From Candidatus Protochlamydia amoebophila UWE25 (GTDB taxonomy: Bacteria > Chlamydiota > Chlamydiia > Chlamydiales > Parachlamydiaceae), in contig NC_005861.2 of NCBI RefSeq assembly GCF_000011565.2, positions 1,054,001 to 1,118,000 on the forward strand: a DNA stretch of 64,000 nucleotides, written 5' to 3'. Positions within the stretch are counted from its first letter, which is position 1, and the number at the start of each line of letters is the position of its first letter. The translations under genes were made by a program, and so were the position numbers. The notes beneath the pieces are model-generated. The model did not search any database, was not told the DNA's origin, and saw only the letters and a program-made list of their open reading frames with translations. This document shows positions 7,718 through 17,191 of the stretch, piece after piece.

Positions 7718-8467
7718 ATGACTATTATGACTGTTCCAATTGCTCAATCCCCTTGGACCTCTTTAGGAAAAAAATTAGAAAGTACTTTTCGAAAGGCTTT
7801 ATTTGACTATGAGATGCTCAAAGATGTTTCTAAAATAGCTGTCGCATTAAGTGGGGGAAAAGACAGTTTAACACTTCTTTATTTATTAAAAGCTATTTCT
7901 GGAAGAGGATTTCCAAATTTAGAAATTCATGCAATTCACGTATCTGGAGAATTTTCATGTGGGGCTGGAGTCAATGAAGATTATTTACGAGCAATATGTC
8001 AAGAAATCGGAGTTCAATTAACGACCCGAATTTCAACTCAAAAATTAGAAAAATTGGAATGCTACAGTTGTTCGAGAGAACGGCGACGGCTTTTATTTGA
8101 AGCTGCCAAAAGTTTGGGGATTACGACGATTGCTTTTGGTCATCATCGTGATGACCATACACAGACTGTTCTGATGAATTTATTGCATAAAGCTGAATTT
8201 GCTGGTAATCTTCCAAAAATTCACATGCAAGAATATGGTGTGACAATTATTCGACCGTTGATTTACATAGCAGAGAAAAATATTCGAACTTTTGCACAAC
8301 AGCAAGGTTTTGCAAGAATTATGTGTCGTTGTCCCGTCGGGCAAAATTCGATGCGTAAACAAGTAGACCAATTATTAATCGAAATCGAAACTCTTTTTCC
8401 TCATGCTCGTGAAAATATTGCTAAAGCTGGTCTAATTTACGGTTCTCAAAAAGCCGCGACACCTTGA
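7718..8467 (+). CDS. TtcA-like PP-loop ATPase
   Basis: The 249-residue product carries the PP-loop SGGKDS near residue 47, which binds and adenylates with ATP. It also has a CYSCSRERR motif mid-protein, FGHHRDDHTQT, and CRCPVGQ late in the chain. This combination (PP-loop, C-x2-C and a later Cys) is that of the TtcA group, iron-sulfur enzymes that thiolate cytidine 32 in tRNA. The family usually has about 250-310 residues. No clear ribosome site is visible; ATG at 7727 is an alternative start. It heads a same-strand cluster with an AAA+ ATPase and a TraB-like gene, which is an unusual setting, so a role other than tRNA thiolation is possible. Confidence 0.85.
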   Translation: MTIMTVPIAQSPWTSLGKKLESTFRKALFDYEMLKDVSKIAVALSGGKDSLTLLYLLKAISGRGFPNLEIHAIHVSGEFSCGAGVNEDYLRAICQEIGVQLTTRISTQKLEKLECYSCSRERRRLLFEAAKSLGITTIAFGHHRDDHTQTVLMNLLHKAEFAGNLPKIHMQEYGVTIIRPLIYIAEKNIRTFAQQQGFARIMCRCPVGQNSMRKQVDQLLIEIETLFPHARENIAKAGLIYGSQKAATP

Positions 8468-8520
8468 GAATTACAAGATCAAATTTTTTATCATTTACCT
8501 AATTAATTATAGGATTAAAA

Positions 8521-9375
8521 ATGGCATATTCTCTTCCAAGCGAGCATGAAAGCAGCGTACAAATTCAAGGAGTTGAAATCTTTTTAGGATTTCCTGATGA
8601 ATTTAAGTTTGAATGGATTGGTCAAAGAGATGTTATGGAACAGTTACTTGCTGCTTGGTTAGTGATTGATAAAAATGATATTCCACTTAATCCCCGTTTG
8701 ATTGGTAAACCAGGGGTTGGTAAAACAACTTTGGCATATGCTGCAGCAAAAAAAATCAACAGGCCTGTTTATATTTTCCAATGTACAATGGACACCCGCC
8801 CAGAAGATTTATTAATTACTCCTGTTGTTGATCAAGGTGGGGGGATAAGATATGTAGCTTCGGCTCTTGTAACAGCCATGATTCGAGGAGGTGTCTGTAT
8901 TCTAGACGAGGCGAATCGAATGAGTGAAAAGTCATGGGCTTCTTTAGCCCCTCTTTTAGATACACGTCGCTATATCGAGTCCATAGTTGCCGGTTTAAAG
9001 GTTTCAGCTCATCCAGAATTTCGTATTTGCGTGACAATGAACGATGATGCTTCAACATTTGAAATTCCAGAATATATCCATAGCCGCCTTCAACCACAAA
9101 TCTATCTCGATTTTCCTGAAGCAGAAGAAGAACGCCGGATACTTCGAGAAAATCTTCCCTTCGTTGATGAATACATCATGGAATACGTGGTCAATTTCCT
9201 ACAAAAAGCTCATACAAGCCGTGAAAATTATACGATCCGAGACGGAATTAACATTGCTCGTTATGCTGCTAAACGAATTAAAAGCTTAAATGGTAATAGT
9301 GGGAATATTGAAAATTTATTGCGTGAGGCTATTTTAATGACTCTGGGAGATGAAGCTTTAATATACGTGCTTTAG
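8521..9375 (+). CDS. MoxR-like AAA+ ATPase
   Basis: The 284-residue product has Walker A GKPGVGKT (residues 62-69), Walker B CILDEANR (126-133), and a sensor region VTMNDD near 177. It also has the arginine-bearing IHSRLQP characteristic of MoxR/CbbQ/NorQ-type (AAA_5) ATPases. These chaperone-like rings remodel or activate partner proteins, often with a von Willebrand A protein; no such partner is encoded nearby. It is 53 bases after the TtcA-like gene and 7 bases before the TraB-like gene, so the three are probably one transcript. A GGATT just upstream of the ATG may serve as a weak ribosome site. Confidence 0.85.
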   Translation: MAYSLPSEHESSVQIQGVEIFLGFPDEFKFEWIGQRDVMEQLLAAWLVIDKNDIPLNPRLIGKPGVGKTTLAYAAAKKINRPVYIFQCTMDTRPEDLLITPVVDQGGGIRYVASALVTAMIRGGVCILDEANRMSEKSWASLAPLLDTRRYIESIVAGLKVSAHPEFRICVTMNDDASTFEIPEYIHSRLQPQIYLDFPEAEEERRILRENLPFVDEYIMEYVVNFLQKAHTSRENYTIRDGINIARYAAKRIKSLNGNSGNIENLLREAILMTLGDEALIYVL

Positions 9376-9382
9376 AGGTCTT

Positions 9383-11209
9383 ATGCTCACAAACGATTTA
9401 TTTTATCTTCAAAAAGGGCATATTTACGCTGTTCCTATTATTCATTATAATATGGAAATGGCTACGCAAGTTAAATGGGCTTTTGATACGCTTAAACCCG
9501 ATTGCGTCGCTGTTGAATTACCTGAGACAATGCAAGTTAAAATGTTACACGCAGCTTCTCGATTACCAGACATTAGCGTTGTCTTAACCTATAACCAAGA
9601 TCATGACCCTGTTTATTTTATGGCAGAGCCATGCGACCCAATTTTTGAAGCGCTGCGAAGCTCAATGGAGCATCAAGTTCCCGCCTATTGTATCGATTTA
9701 GACGTTGATCACTACCCTGATATTCACGAACAAGTTCCCGATCCGTATGCAATTCAACGAATAGGTTTAAAAGCTTACTATAATCTTTATGAGCAAGCAA
9801 AAAAAGAAAATCGACAGCCATTTAATCATTTAGATCAGGAAAGAGAAATCTATATGGCTCGTCGTTTAAAAGAACTATCTCTTAGATATGATCGTATTTT
9901 GTTTGTAGGGGGAATGGCGCATCTTTCTCAAGTGTTGAAATTAGTGGATAATCGTTCTTTCCCGGAAGTTTATCATGCAGATCGAGGCATTATTGAACTT
10001 TGTACGCTTACGCCGGAATCTGCAAGAGACATCTTATTTGAATGGGGGTATCTTTCTTATAAATATGAAACCATGAGAGAAAACTTTCTCGATGGAGAAT
10101 TCGTTGATCGGCAAAAAGTTATTTTGCAGCTTTATAAAGAGGCCTCTGAAAAATATGTGGAAAGCACAGGTAATTTTTTTGCTGGTTATCACTTACGCAA
10201 TATTATGAAGTTTGTGCGTAACTATGCATTAGTCGGAGGGCAGTTAATGCCTGATCTTTATAAAATTTTATCTTCTGCTAAAGGGTGTGTTGACAATAAC
10301 TATGCTTATGAAGTTTGGGAGTTAGCAACTTTTTATCCTTTTCTTAAAAATATTGATAATCTTCCTGAATTAGATCTTTCTATTGAAGATGTTTGGGGTT
10401 ATAGCAAACAAATTCGTTTTTATCTCAAAGAGAAAGGGCGAAAAAATTCTATTCCAAAAGTTCGTAAAGATCGGTCCTCTTTTCGTTTTACCCCACCGAA
10501 TCCTTTTAGTATTTGTTCATATCCTCCAGAAGATATTGCTATTGAAAAATTTGGTGATTTTTTGAAAAAGAAAGGTTGCCAAATTTTAGCTGAAGAAGGG
10601 GCTCGCACGATTCCTTTTTCTTCTAGTATTGAAGATGGAATAGATACCAAAGAAACAATTCGTCATTGGCATGAAAGAAAATTATTTGTGAAAACAAAGG
10701 GAAAACCTCCAGCGGGAGTGGGCTCAATTTGTTTGATTTTTGATGAAGATAAGGCTGAAGAGGGTAAACCTTATCAAGAAAAATATCCTTGGCGAACGAC
10801 ATGGATTGGAGAACATCAACAAGAGTCGGACATGTCTTTTTATGCAACCTCTCTTTCTCATCATGTTGTAGGGCCCGGAATAAGTCGCTGTGAGTATGGA
10901 GGATTTATGATGTCCTATCCTCCAAGAAGAATGCGCAATATTTGGTTTGACCCAGATTATTTTGATTGCCGTTTCAAATCGGAAGTTCTTTTGATGGCTG
11001 CAATAGATTACGCGGTTAAGCCTATTATCGTCTATGTGGCGAGTACGCCACCTAGAAGCCAATTAAAAAGTTTTGCGCGTCGATTTGGTAAAAAAATTGT
11101 TTATATTCCGATCGGACAGCTTTCTCCAATCACACTTAATAAATTAAGAGCTTTTCATGTCCTTGACGGACATGACAAAAGAGAAATAGCGGATGAATAT
11201 ATTTATTAA
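9383..11209 (+). CDS. TraB/PrgY-like domain protein with unknown C-terminal half
   Basis: The product has 608 residues. The first about 210 show TraB/PrgY/TIKI-superfamily hallmarks in order: GHIY (12-15) with H21, VAVELPE (Glu 45), EREIYMARRL (about 153-162) and GGMAH (176-180). In this superfamily the GxxH motifs and Glu are thought to form a metal-dependent peptidase-like site. The middle is helical. The C-terminal half, with YGGFMMSYPPRRM near residue 510, then IIVYVAS and KKIVYIPIGQL, is unfamiliar to me. It follows the AAA+ gene by 7 bases and ends 4 bases from the convergent coiled-coil gene. No signal peptide is seen, so it is probably cytosolic. Confidence 0.65.
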   Translation: MLTNDLFYLQKGHIYAVPIIHYNMEMATQVKWAFDTLKPDCVAVELPETMQVKMLHAASRLPDISVVLTYNQDHDPVYFMAEPCDPIFEALRSSMEHQVPAYCIDLDVDHYPDIHEQVPDPYAIQRIGLKAYYNLYEQAKKENRQPFNHLDQEREIYMARRLKELSLRYDRILFVGGMAHLSQVLKLVDNRSFPEVYHADRGIIELCTLTPESARDILFEWGYLSYKYETMRENFLDGEFVDRQKVILQLYKEASEKYVESTGNFFAGYHLRNIMKFVRNYALVGGQLMPDLYKILSSAKGCVDNNYAYEVWELATFYPFLKNIDNLPELDLSIEDVWGYSKQIRFYLKEKGRKNSIPKVRKDRSSFRFTPPNPFSICSYPPEDIAIEKFGDFLKKKGCQILAEEGARTIPFSSSIEDGIDTKETIRHWHERKLFVKTKGKPPAGVGSICLIFDEDKAEEGKPYQEKYPWRTTWIGEHQQESDMSFYATSLSHHVVGPGISRCEYGGFMMSYPPRRMRNIWFDPDYFDCRFKSEVLLMAAIDYAVKPIIVYVASTPPRSQLKSFARRFGKKIVYIPIGQLSPITLNKLRAFHVLDGHDKREIADEYIY

Positions 11210-11213
11210 TAAC

Positions 11214-12227
11214 TCATTCATTTCTTTTTAAAACTTCTGAAAGCGTTGCTTCAATAGTTGCGAATAGTGTTTCTAAGCGATCTCTCGTAGAAAAGGGTAA
11301 TTTTAAAGAGTCGAATTGTTCTAAATGATCTCTAAGCCCTTCTAAACGAACTTCAGTAAAATAAAATTCTTTTTCATCATGTTTATCAAGCTTGGGTAAT
11401 AGTTCATGTATATGCTTGAGTTCTTGGGCGACAAAATGCATCTCATTTTCAATTTCTTTTAAATCTTCAGAACCAATTTCAGCTTCTGGTAAAACGACTT
11501 CTTTTACAACGGAGTCAATTTTCATTAACAATTGGTCGAAACAATTTTCTCTTTGAGAATCAAGTTTTTCAATCCATTCAGAAGCTTGTTGCATTGACTC
11601 TGCATTTTTCACATGTGTTTTCAGTTCAACGAGATGCTTAAGAGGTTCTTCAATTGCTTTAGCAAGTCGATTTTCTAAGTTTATTAGATCGGGGTCTTCT
11701 TCTTCCATTTTTGATAAATATTGAATTTGATACTCTTTAATGAGTTTTAAGTCTTTATCAATCAAATGTTCAGTTCGATCGGAAACGAGTTTTAAAATTT
11801 TTTTATTAAGTTCTTTATGATCGCTCCACTGGTGGTAAAGGTTTAACCAAGAATTGGCATGTTTATCCCAGTCGATTGTGTCAATTTTTCTTAAATTAAG
11901 AAGAGTTTCATCTAGTTCACTTTTTAATAACTGAGCTTGTTTAATAAATTCGTCTAATACATCGCTAGCAAGTGGTGCTAGCCAATTATCAAAACGAGTT
12001 AAAATCGTTTGTTTCTGTTCATTAAAATGCATGATACAGGCTTTTGTGCGTTCAGTTAAATTTTGAAGATGATCTAGTAAAATGCGATCACTTTCCAGGG
12101 CTTGCTTAATAAGAAAAGGAGTAGACTGAATTTGTCTTGATAATTGTTCAATATTAAATGTTGAGTTTAATAGTGGTTGTTTACTTTCATTTGTATCGGG
12201 ATTGGGTTCTGCTATAAATTCAGACAT
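11214..12227 (-). CDS. coiled-coil protein of unknown function
   Basis: The 337-residue product is acidic and almost wholly helical, rich in Leu, Glu, Lys and Asp. Segments such as NLTERTKACIMHFNEQKQ and LIDKDLKLIKEYQIQYLSK fit long coiled coils. No membrane segment, signal peptide or catalytic motif is visible and I do not recognise a family. Its end lies 4 bases from the end of the TraB-like gene on the other strand. It could be a structural or effector partner of that cluster or simply a neighbour. Confidence 0.75.
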   Translation of the reverse strand: MSEFIAEPNPDTNESKQPLLNSTFNIEQLSRQIQSTPFLIKQALESDRILLDHLQNLTERTKACIMHFNEQKQTILTRFDNWLAPLASDVLDEFIKQAQLLKSELDETLLNLRKIDTIDWDKHANSWLNLYHQWSDHKELNKKILKLVSDRTEHLIDKDLKLIKEYQIQYLSKMEEEDPDLINLENRLAKAIEEPLKHLVELKTHVKNAESMQQASEWIEKLDSQRENCFDQLLMKIDSVVKEVVLPEAEIGSEDLKEIENEMHFVAQELKHIHELLPKLDKHDEKEFYFTEVRLEGLRDHLEQFDSLKLPFSTRDRLETLFATIEATLSEVLKRNE

Positions 12228-12434
12228 AAAACCTCATCATTGACCGAAGGGAAAATAAACCAAATTTTGATAAGTTAATTCTTTCTTTTGCAAGAAATAA
12301 GTAAAAAATAAATTTTTTTAATTAATTTTATTTTAACTATACTTATATTTTAAATGATTTAAATTATTTGTTGTATAAAATAAATTTTATTGTTTTTCTT
12401 AATAATTACACATTTTATAATGGAAAAAATAAAA

Positions 12435-13220
12435 ATGAGCTCAAAGCCTTTAATTTTAGTAACTAATGATGATGGAGTTCATGCTAAAGGGATTCGCCAT
12501 TTATGGCAATCGATTCAAGATCTTGCTGATCTCATTATCGTTGCTCCTCAACAAGAACAGTCAGCTGTTAGTTTATCTATTACAGTGAGACGTCCGCTAC
12601 ATATTGAAAAAGTAGATTGGTTAAATGCCCAAGCTGATGTTTGGTCTGTGAATGGAACGCCTGCTGACTGCGTTAAATTAGCTTTAAATGTTGTCTTACC
12701 AAAGAGACCACAATTAATTGTGTCAGGTATCAATCGAGGGACGAATGCTGGACGAAATATTTTTTATAGTGGGACTGTTGCAGCTATTATGGAAGGAGTT
12801 ATGCAGGGAATCCCTGGAATTGCTTTTTCTTACGGCGATTATTTTAATCCCTCTTATCATTTGATAGAATCTTTTATTCCGGGCATCGTCAACTATGCTT
12901 TGCAAAATGCTATGCAAGAAGGAACTTTTTTAAATGTTAATTTCCCTAAAACTGAACATGGCCCTATTAAAGGCATTCGTTTAACGACGCAAGGAAAAGA
13001 ATATTGGGCTGAAAATCCAGAAAAACGCCAACATCCTGCCGAACAAAATAGCTATTACTGGTTGGGTTCAAAATTGGCTGAGTATGATGAGCGTGAAGAT
13101 AGCGATATTTTTTTACTAAGAAAAGGGTTTGCTACGGTGGTTCCTTTGCATATTGGAGATTTGACAAACCATTCCCACCTTTTAAAAGAAAAACTGGCTT
13201 TTGAAACCTTTGTGAATTGA
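12435..13220 (+). CDS. surE: 5'/3'-nucleotidase SurE
   Basis: SurE removes phosphate from nucleoside monophosphates and needs a divalent metal. The N-terminus ILVTNDDGVHAKGI holds the metal-binding Asp pair, and the later VNGTPADCV, VSGINRGTNAG and YSGTVAAIMEG complete the family signature. The length (about 261 residues) is normal. The ATG at 12435 gives the usual short N-terminus; an in-frame ATG at 12420 (adding MEKIK) is equally possible, and no strong ribosome site decides. It stands alone, upstream of aconitase on the same strand. Confidence 0.95.
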   Translation: MSSKPLILVTNDDGVHAKGIRHLWQSIQDLADLIIVAPQQEQSAVSLSITVRRPLHIEKVDWLNAQADVWSVNGTPADCVKLALNVVLPKRPQLIVSGINRGTNAGRNIFYSGTVAAIMEGVMQGIPGIAFSYGDYFNPSYHLIESFIPGIVNYALQNAMQEGTFLNVNFPKTEHGPIKGIRLTTQGKEYWAENPEKRQHPAEQNSYYWLGSKLAEYDEREDSDIFLLRKGFATVVPLHIGDLTNHSHLLKEKLAFETFVN

Positions 13221-13350
13221 TTTAAAATTCTTAAAATAAAATGATTAAATATTTTTTTTACATTTTTTGAACGAAGAATGGGTTTCTATTTCCTTCGAAA
13301 AATAAAAAAAGAATACAATAAAATTTTTATTTGATTTACGAGGACAAGAG

Positions 13351-16197
13351 ATGTCTATTAAAATTAATCCTTTTAATACTCTTCAGAAACTGAGCTCAAA
13401 CCATTATTATTATTCTTTGCCTAAACTTGAGGAACATATTTCGGTTTCTATTCGAAGGCTTCCTATATCTATTCGAATCATGCTGGAATCTATGCTGCGT
13501 CATTGTGATGGGCATCTCGTCAAAGAAGAAGATGTTTTAAGAGTGGTAAATTGGAATAGCCGGATGACACCTGAAGGAGAAATTCCATTTATTGTATCTA
13601 GAGTTATTTTACAAGATTTTACTGGCGTACCTCTTTTGGTCGATTTAGCGGCCATGAGGGATGCTGTAGCTAAACTCGGATTAGACGCGAAGATCATAGA
13701 GCCCGAAGTTCCTGTGGATTTAGTTGTAGATCATTCAGTGCAAGTGGATCGTGCAGGGACTAATGATGCATTTTTATTCAATCTAAAAATTGAGTTCGAA
13801 AGAAATCGAGAAAGGTATTCTTTTTTGAAATGGGGACAAAAAGCTTATAAAACTTTTCAAGTGATTCCTCCCGGCATTGGAATTGTTCATCAAGTTAATT
13901 TAGAACATATCGCTGAGGTTGTGGTTCATAAAAAAATGGAGGGAATTCATTGGCTTTACCCAGACACTTTAGTGGGAACAGACTCTCACACAACAATGAT
14001 TAATGGATTGGGAGTTGTTGGGTGGGGAGTAGGAGGAATTGAAGCTGAAGCGGCCATGTTAGGTCAGCCTATATTTATTCAAATGCCAGAAGTTATTGGA
14101 GTTCATTTGTCCGGTGGGTTGAAAGATGGAGTTACAGCCACAGATCTAACTTTGTACATTACAGAACTTTTAAGAAACGAGAAAGTGGTTGGAAAATTTG
14201 TCGAGTTTTTCGGTGAAGGAGCGGCTAGTTTAACAGTTGCTGATCGAGCAACAATCGGAAATATGGCTCCTGAATATGGTGCAACAATGGGATTTTTCGC
14301 TGTCGATGACCAGACCCTAGAGTATTTACGTATGACGGGTCGAGATGAGCAACACGTACAATTAGTTAAAGAATATTTAACTTCGCAGCAAATATTTGGA
14401 ATTCCGAGAAAAGGGGATATCGATTTTACAAAAATTTTAGAATTAGATTTAACACAAATTCAACCGTGTGTATCAGGACCAAAAAGACCTCAAGATCGGA
14501 TTGATTTATCAAACGTTAAAGCAAAGTTTGACCAATTACTAAAAATTCCGATTGCAAATGGAGGTTATGGAAAAGCAGAAGAAAAGCCTCATATTAAAGT
14601 GCATTCGGGTGGCGTATTTTTCTTAGATCATCGGCACGAATGGGGAGGAACATCTGTTTTTGGTCGCATGACTAAGGAGCAGCCTTGGAGTGAGTTTGAA
14701 ATGCTCGCTAATAGACCATTAACACCTCCTGTCGTCAATCCGGGTTATGCCAATCATATTGATGAAGAAATCATTTTAACGCATGGTTCGATTGTTATTG
14801 CTGCTATTACAAGTTGTACCAATACGAGTAATCCAAATGTGATGTTAGCAGCAGGGCTTTTGGCAAAAAAAGCTGTTGAAAAAGGATTAAAAGTCAATCC
14901 GATGATTAAAACTAGTTTGGCTCCAGGTTCGAGAATTGTCACGGATTATTTAGCTAAATCAAATTTACAGCAGTATTTAGATCAATTAGGATTTCAACTG
15001 GTGGCTTATGGTTGCACAACCTGTATTGGAAATAGTGGGCCATTGGATGAAAAAATTGAAAAAGCAATTAAACATTTTGATTTGATCACGGTAAGTGTTT
15101 TAAGTGGTAACCGAAACTTTGAGGCACGCATTCACGGCTCAGTTAAAGCAAATTTTCTCATGTCTCCGCCTTTAGTAGTGGCCTATGCTCTTGCTGGGCG
15201 GATTGATATCGATTTAGCGAATGAACCCATTGGATATGATCAAAATGGCCAACCTGTTTACTTAAAAGATCTTTGGCCTTCTGAAAATGAAATTAAAAAA
15301 ACTATTCGACAGGCTATTGAACCGGACATGTTTAAGCTTCGTTATTCAAGTATTTCGCAAGACAATCCAGTTTGGGATAAAATTATCACAAAAGAAGGAT
15401 CGCAGTATAACTGGGAAAGTGAAAGCACATACATTAGACAGCCTCCCTACTTTGAAAATTTTTCTCTGGAATTGCCCAATTTGAAAAAACTACAGGACAT
15501 GCGCCCGCTTGCTTTATTTGGAGATTCTGTTACAACAGATCATATTTCTCCAGCAGGTAGTTTTAAACCTGATTCTCCGGCTGGAAAATATTTAATGTCT
15601 TTGGGTATTTCTGAAAAAGAATTTAATAGCTATGGCAGTAGACGAGGAAATCATGAAGTGATGATGCGAGGGACATTCGCGAATGTTCGATTACGTAATA
15701 GAATGGTGGATGATAGAGAAGGGGGCTTGACGACTTTAATGCCGGATGGTATGGAATTGCCCATTTTTGATGCTTGTCAAGCTTACGCAGATAGAGAAGT
15801 TCCTTTGATCATTTTTGCAGGTAAAGATTATGGGATGGGAAGTTCTCGCGATTGGGCAGCGAAAGGCACAGCCCTACTTGGCGTTCGCGTTGTTGTTGCT
15901 CGAAGTTTTGAACGTATTCACAGAAGTAATCTCATCGGAATGGGAATTTTACCTCTAGAGTTTTTACCTGAGCAAAGTTGGGAAAGCCTAGGAATTATAG
16001 GAGAAGAGTTGTTTTCTATTAAAGGATTTGAGGAAGCATTAAAGCCCAATCAAGAATTGATTTTAGAAATTAAGAGCGAAGATAAAATCCAGCTCGTTAA
16101 TCTCCGAGCTAGATTGGAAACGACTATTGAAGTTGAATATTATAGACATGGAGGAATACTCCCTTATGTACTGCGCTATATTTTAAATCAACGATAA
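13351..16197 (+). CDS. acnA: aconitate hydratase (AcnA type)
   Basis: The 948-residue enzyme interconverts citrate and isocitrate in the TCA cycle using a 4Fe-4S cluster. Visible are VGTDSHTTMINGLGV, the first cluster cysteine in AITSCTNTSNP, the pair in YGCTTCIGNSGP, and the C-terminal swivel domain with GDSVTTDHISPAG, YGSRRGNHEVMMRG and GMGSSRDWAAKG. The length fits the AcnA/IRP1 class. The usual Chlamydia pathogens lack aconitase, so its presence supports an environmental chlamydia with a fuller TCA cycle. A GAGGA ribosome site lies upstream of the ATG. Confidence 0.97.
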   Translation: MSIKINPFNTLQKLSSNHYYYSLPKLEEHISVSIRRLPISIRIMLESMLRHCDGHLVKEEDVLRVVNWNSRMTPEGEIPFIVSRVILQDFTGVPLLVDLAAMRDAVAKLGLDAKIIEPEVPVDLVVDHSVQVDRAGTNDAFLFNLKIEFERNRERYSFLKWGQKAYKTFQVIPPGIGIVHQVNLEHIAEVVVHKKMEGIHWLYPDTLVGTDSHTTMINGLGVVGWGVGGIEAEAAMLGQPIFIQMPEVIGVHLSGGLKDGVTATDLTLYITELLRNEKVVGKFVEFFGEGAASLTVADRATIGNMAPEYGATMGFFAVDDQTLEYLRMTGRDEQHVQLVKEYLTSQQIFGIPRKGDIDFTKILELDLTQIQPCVSGPKRPQDRIDLSNVKAKFDQLLKIPIANGGYGKAEEKPHIKVHSGGVFFLDHRHEWGGTSVFGRMTKEQPWSEFEMLANRPLTPPVVNPGYANHIDEEIILTHGSIVIAAITSCTNTSNPNVMLAAGLLAKKAVEKGLKVNPMIKTSLAPGSRIVTDYLAKSNLQQYLDQLGFQLVAYGCTTCIGNSGPLDEKIEKAIKHFDLITVSVLSGNRNFEARIHGSVKANFLMSPPLVVAYALAGRIDIDLANEPIGYDQNGQPVYLKDLWPSENEIKKTIRQAIEPDMFKLRYSSISQDNPVWDKIITKEGSQYNWESESTYIRQPPYFENFSLELPNLKKLQDMRPLALFGDSVTTDHISPAGSFKPDSPAGKYLMSLGISEKEFNSYGSRRGNHEVMMRGTFANVRLRNRMVDDREGGLTTLMPDGMELPIFDACQAYADREVPLIIFAGKDYGMGSSRDWAAKGTALLGVRVVVARSFERIHRSNLIGMGILPLEFLPEQSWESLGIIGEELFSIKGFEEALKPNQELILEIKSEDKIQLVNLRARLETTIEVEYYRHGGILPYVLRYILNQR

Positions 16198-16223
16198 GAC
16201 ATTCGTTATGAAACTTATTTTTT

Positions 16224-16409
16224 TTATTTGTTTAACAATTGTATTTCTTCTTTTAGTTGTTGCATTTGTTGTTCGAGCTTATCAAGTCTTTCCTGCGTTG
16301 CTTGAAATTGAGATTCTTTTTCAGCAGCTTGCTGATAGGAAATAATGAAATAAACTAAAAAACTGATAAAAAAAGTTAAAAAAATCTTAAATGGTGTGAT
16401 TTGTTTCAT
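16224..16409 (-). CDS. small membrane protein with coiled-coil tail
   Basis: The 61-residue product begins MKQITPFKIFL, has one membrane helix (about residues 8-25), then an amphipathic coiled coil QERLDKLEQQMQQLKEEIQL. Its ATG overlaps the stop of the upstream yhhQ-like gene as ATGA (16406-16409), which points to translational coupling. Single-helix plus coiled-coil layouts occur in FtsB/FtsL-like and small transporter-associated proteins, but no family can be named. An interaction with the YhhQ-type transporter is inferred only from the coupling. Confidence 0.75.
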   Translation of the reverse strand: MKQITPFKIFLTFFISFLVYFIISYQQAAEKESQFQATQERLDKLEQQMQQLKEEIQLLNK

Positions 16410-17104
16410 GATGTGTCCTTAATGAGATATTCTTTTTTATTTCTTTTTAAATTTTCTCCCTGCCAAACTGTTTTGAAAAGATAAACAATAAAATAAAAAA
16501 CAGGTGTTGTCGAAAAATTAAAAAAAGTTTTATAAGCAAATGAAAAGAAAATAATTGGTAAAATATAGGATATTGGCATGCCTAGACCCCAATAAAAATA
16601 AAGCATATCAATGACAATTGAGTCAAGCAACTGAGAAATGCAAGCCGCTCCATTACTGCGTAGCCAAAGAAAACGAGAACCTGTGAATTTTTTTATTAAA
16701 GCATAAACTTGAATTCCGATAATTTGAGCGATTAGGTAGGCTGTTAAAGAAGAAAAAATTCTCAGACCACTTAATCCAAGGATTTCTTTAAAAGCTCCTT
16801 GGTCATTTCCAATAGAAGTGGGTAATAAAAGCACTACTTCGATTAAGCCAAAACTTAGAATATTTATTCCCAATCCAGTATAAATCATCTCTTTTGCTTT
16901 TTTAGCGCCAAGCAGCTCTGTAATCAAATCGCTCAATAGAAAAGTCAAAGGATAGGTCAATAATCCTGCCGGGATATTTAACTGAAAGAGAGGCAGAAAA
17001 ACCATTTTTGCGGAAAGAATATTGGATAATACAGTGACCAAGCAAAAAACGGCACAAATGGGGGAATAGTAGTCAAAAGAAGTGAGGGGGCTTTGATAGC
17101 GCAT
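16406..17104 (-). CDS. queuosine precursor transporter, YhhQ/VUT family
   Basis: The 232-residue inner-membrane protein has about six hydrophobic helices and the family's early VTVLSNILSAKMV and PLTFLLSDLITELLG motifs, followed by SNGAACISQLLDSIVIDMLY. YhhQ (QPTR) proteins import 7-deazaguanine precursors of the tRNA base queuosine; this is well supported in E. coli. Chlamydiae have salvage versions. The stop overlaps the next small gene by four bases. The start ATG at 17104 leaves a short cytosolic N-terminus. Confidence 0.85.
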   Translation of the reverse strand: MRYQSPLTSFDYYSPICAVFCLVTVLSNILSAKMVFLPLFQLNIPAGLLTYPLTFLLSDLITELLGAKKAKEMIYTGLGINILSFGLIEVVLLLPTSIGNDQGAFKEILGLSGLRIFSSLTAYLIAQIIGIQVYALIKKFTGSRFLWLRSNGAACISQLLDSIVIDMLYFYWGLGMPISYILPIIFFSFAYKTFFNFSTTPVFYFIVYLFKTVWQGENLKRNKKEYLIKDTS

Positions 17105-17191
17105 TAAACTTTTAGTTCGTTGATTATTTATTCATTCATCTTAAAAGTTTAGACTTTTTAAGTCATTTAAAGAAATTAGGGGGGAACAGAG

